The notes under the pieces: model-generated
Told to the model about the DNA's origin: nothing
What the model saw: the letters and a program-made list of their open reading frames with translations, nothing else
Databases searched by the model: none
Shown: in pieces, positions 62,188 through 64,000 of the stretch
Numbering within the stretch: position 1 is the stretch's first letter
How the letters are laid out: each line of letters begins with the position of its first letter
Position numbers and translations under genes: made by a program
NCBI GenBank assembly: GCA_963757155.1
Contig: CAVWQS010000029.1
Location: 62,001-126,000, forward strand
Source: DASXQK01 sp963757155
GTDB lineage: Bacteria > Pseudomonadota > Alphaproteobacteria > Dongiales > Dongiaceae
DNA: 64,000 nucleotides
Direction: 5' to 3'

Positions 62188-62901
62188 TCAGCCGCGCTGG
62201 AGTCTGGCCAGAAACCGAGCACGGGCGGGCGGCATGCGCTGCAGGGCGTGGCGCTCCAGGAAGGCGCCGGTGAGCGCCAGGCCCTGACGGATGGCGCCGA
62301 GGTCCGCCTCGCCCCCGGTCAGGAAGGCCGGCAGCGGCAAGAGGCGCTCGCGCCAGATTCCTGCCGCCGCCTCGGAGACGGCACGGCCGCTCACCGGCGA
62401 GACGAAGGCGAGATCGGTGGTGGCACCGCTGATGGCGCAATTGCCGAGGTCGAGGCCGAATCCCAGCTCGGCCAGCAGATCGAGCTCCCAGCGCACATAG
62501 CGCGCCGCCCAATCGGTCAGCGCCGGGGCGGTGAGCAGGCCCTCGACCAGGCCGGCGAACCCCTCGAAGGCGCGCGGATGGGGCTCGCGCTCGGGCATCG
62601 CCTCCTCGGCCACCGCTGCTGCCGCCGCGAGAGCCGACAGGCGCAAAGGCTCGTCCAACAACTGCGCCGCCGGCTGGGACTGCACTTCGCAGGCGTAATG
62701 GCCGAGCTGCTCCTCCAGGCGCCCGCGCCAGCCGGCGCCAAGCCGATTGCCGATCTCGTAGTGCGCCGCGCCGCGCCGGCCGCCGCCGCCCTTGACCAGC
62801 CCGGCATGGCGGCCGTGCTCCCGGGTCAGCAGGGAGACGATGACGTCGTTCTCGCCGTGACGCCGGACCGCCAGGACGAAACCCTCGTCATGCCATTCCA
62901 A
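62188..62901 (-). CDS. recO: DNA repair protein RecO
   Basis: RecO loads RecA on SSB-coated DNA with RecR. The 237 residues begin at TTG 62901 (MEWHDEGFVLAVRRHGENDV), giving the OB-fold N-terminus (IVSLLTREHGRHAGLVKGGG), followed by the helical domain with CAISGATTDLAFVSPVSGRA where zinc cysteines are partly missing, as in many proteobacteria. It lies 11 bases after era in the rnc-era-recO order. Confidence 0.93.
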   Translation of the reverse strand: MEWHDEGFVLAVRRHGENDVIVSLLTREHGRHAGLVKGGGGRRGAAHYEIGNRLGAGWRGRLEEQLGHYACEVQSQPAAQLLDEPLRLSALAAAAAVAEEAMPEREPHPRAFEGFAGLVEGLLTAPALTDWAARYVRWELDLLAELGFGLDLGNCAISGATTDLAFVSPVSGRAVSEAAAGIWRERLLPLPAFLTGGEADLGAIRQGLALTGAFLERHALQRMPPARARFLARLQRG

Positions 62902-62912
62902 GCGGACTCTTC

Positions 62913-63851
62913 CTAGCTGTCGTAGTCGAGGCCCATGGCGCGATAGCGTTCCGGATCATCGGGCCAATTCTCGCGCACCTTGACATGCAGGAACAGGTGC
63001 ACCTTGCGCCCGGTGAGGGCCTCGATCTCGGGCTGGGCCGCCAGCCGCACGGCCTTGATCTTCTGCCCGCCCTCGCCGAGCACGATGGAGCGCTGGCCCT
63101 CGCGCTGGACGAAGATCTGCTGGCCGATGCGCACGCTGCCGTCCTCGAAATCCTCCCAGGTCTCCGGCTCGACCGTCAGCGCATAGGGCAGCTCGGCCCG
63201 GAGCTGGCGGAAGAGATGCTCGCGGGTGATCTCGGCGGCGATGTCGCGCAGCGACAGATCGGAGATCTGGTCGTCGGGATAATGCCAGGGCCCCTCCGGC
63301 AGCCGCGCCACCAGCCCCTTCACCAGATCGGCGGTGCCGTCCCCCGTCGTGGCCGAGATCATGAAGACCTCGTCGAAGATCCCGATATCGAAGAGCCGCT
63401 GGGTGAGGCCCAGCAGCTTGTCGCGCTTGACCGCGTCGACCTTGTTGAGGGCAAGGATGGCGCGCCGGCCGCTGCGCTTCAGCCCGTCGATGATGACGCG
63501 CGTCTCCTCCTCCAGCCTCGGGCGCGTGGAATCGACAATGAGCAGCACGAGATCGGCGTCCTCCGCCCCCTGCCAGGCCGAGCGGACCATCGCGCGCTCC
63601 AGCCGCTTGCCCGGGGAGAAGATGCCGGGGGTATCGATGAAGATGATCTGGGCCGGCCCCTCGACGAGAATGCCGAGCACGCGCCGGCGGGTCGTCTGGA
63701 CCTTGGGCGAGACGATGGAGACCTTGGCGCCCACGAGGCGATTGAGCAGGGTCGACTTGCCGGCATTGGGCGCCCCGATGATCGCGACGAAGCCGCAGCG
63801 GGTCGGTTGCGGCCCTGGGGAGTCAACCACCGGCGTCGGGGAATCAGTCAA
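62913..63851 (-). CDS. era: GTPase Era
   Basis: Era binds the 3' end of 16S rRNA during 30S maturation. The 312 residues show G1 GAPNAGKST, G3 DTPGIF, G4 NKVD and a C-terminal KH domain (REGQRSIVLGEGGQKIKAVR). The start is TTG 63851 (MTDSPTPVVDS) and overlaps the rnc stop by 8 bases, so translation is coupled. A later start before the G domain is possible. Confidence 0.96.
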   Translation of the reverse strand: MTDSPTPVVDSPGPQPTRCGFVAIIGAPNAGKSTLLNRLVGAKVSIVSPKVQTTRRRVLGILVEGPAQIIFIDTPGIFSPGKRLERAMVRSAWQGAEDADLVLLIVDSTRPRLEEETRVIIDGLKRSGRRAILALNKVDAVKRDKLLGLTQRLFDIGIFDEVFMISATTGDGTADLVKGLVARLPEGPWHYPDDQISDLSLRDIAAEITREHLFRQLRAELPYALTVEPETWEDFEDGSVRIGQQIFVQREGQRSIVLGEGGQKIKAVRLAAQPEIEALTGRKVHLFLHVKVRENWPDDPERYRAMGLDYDS

Positions 63852-64000
63852 CGGCTTCGCTCCTCAGATGGGTCAGCAGCAGCTCCGCCGCCGCCGCCTC
63901 GGCTGCACGGCGCGACCGTCCGCGGCCAACGGCCGGCGGCCGTCCGGGCAGGCTGACCTCGATATCGAACAGCGGATCATGCGCCGGACCCTCGCGGCCC
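63844..64000 (-). CDS. rnc: Ribonuclease III, C-terminal part (5' end beyond window)
   Basis: The last 51 or so residues are visible, reading GREGPAHDPLFDIEVSLPGR ... RSRRAAEAAAAELLLTHLRS and ending EAVD. This is the end of the double-stranded RNA-binding domain. RNase III matures rRNA. The stop TGA (63844-63846) lies inside era. The order rnc-era-recO supports the identification. Confidence 0.9.
   Translation of the reverse strand, partial: GREGPAHDPLFDIEVSLPGRPPAVGRGRSRRAAEAAAAELLLTHLRSEAVD

Overview
The window is a GC-rich chromosomal segment of an alphaproteobacterium, most likely of Rhodospirillales type. That placement is inferred from ribosomal and polymerase protein sequences, gene order and base composition; no rRNA gene is present. 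There are no insertion sequences, phage genes or CRISPR arrays that I can see.

Region 1 (1-28.5 kb, all minus strand) is one continuous block of translation and transcription genes. In transcription order it runs tRNA-Tyr, tRNA-Gly, tuf copy 2, tRNA-Trp, secE, nusG, rplK, rplA, rplJ, rplL, rpoB, rpoC, a strong terminator, then a new promoter and rpsL, rpsG, fusA, tuf copy 1, and the full S10 and spc series from rpsJ to secY (cut by the left edge). The two tuf genes are nearly identical at DNA level.

Region 2 (28.6-44.2 kb) opens with rlmB and a secreted EF-hand protein. It then carries a lipid-looking gene set: an ABC exporter fused to a cyclic-nucleotide-type domain, a PlsC-like acyltransferase, an alkyl-DHAP-synthase-like flavoenzyme, a B12-binding radical SAM gene broken by many indels, a small unknown protein, a CDP-alcohol phosphatidyltransferase, a CdsA-like cytidylyltransferase, a fatty acyl-AMP ligase/carrier/thioester reductase, a membrane desaturase and a short-chain dehydrogenase. 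Together these could make fatty alcohols and build an alkyl-ether phospholipid; this is inference.

Region 3 (44.2-57 kb) holds amine and amino-acid metabolism: a GST, a PuuR-like XRE-cupin regulator, two pyruvate-type class III aminotransferases, alanine dehydrogenase and a PuuA-type glutamine synthetase. Inserted in it is a tight six-gene minus-strand operon (49.7-54.4 kb). It joins an Lgt-like membrane protein and a cysteine-rich radical SAM protein resembling the tetraether-synthase (Tes/COG1964) family to three quinoprotein-relay accessory genes, with no PQQ dehydrogenase in the window.

Region 4 (57-64 kb) contains a cytochrome P450, parC, a DadA-like oxidase, recO, era and the 3' end of rnc.

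Three isolated frameshifts (rpoB, the acyl ligase-reductase and a GNAT gene) can each be repaired by restoring a GANTC site, the CcrM methylation motif of Alphaproteobacteria. This suggests methylation-linked sequencing error rather than mutation. The radical SAM gene at 35-36.5 kb has a different, much denser indel pattern.
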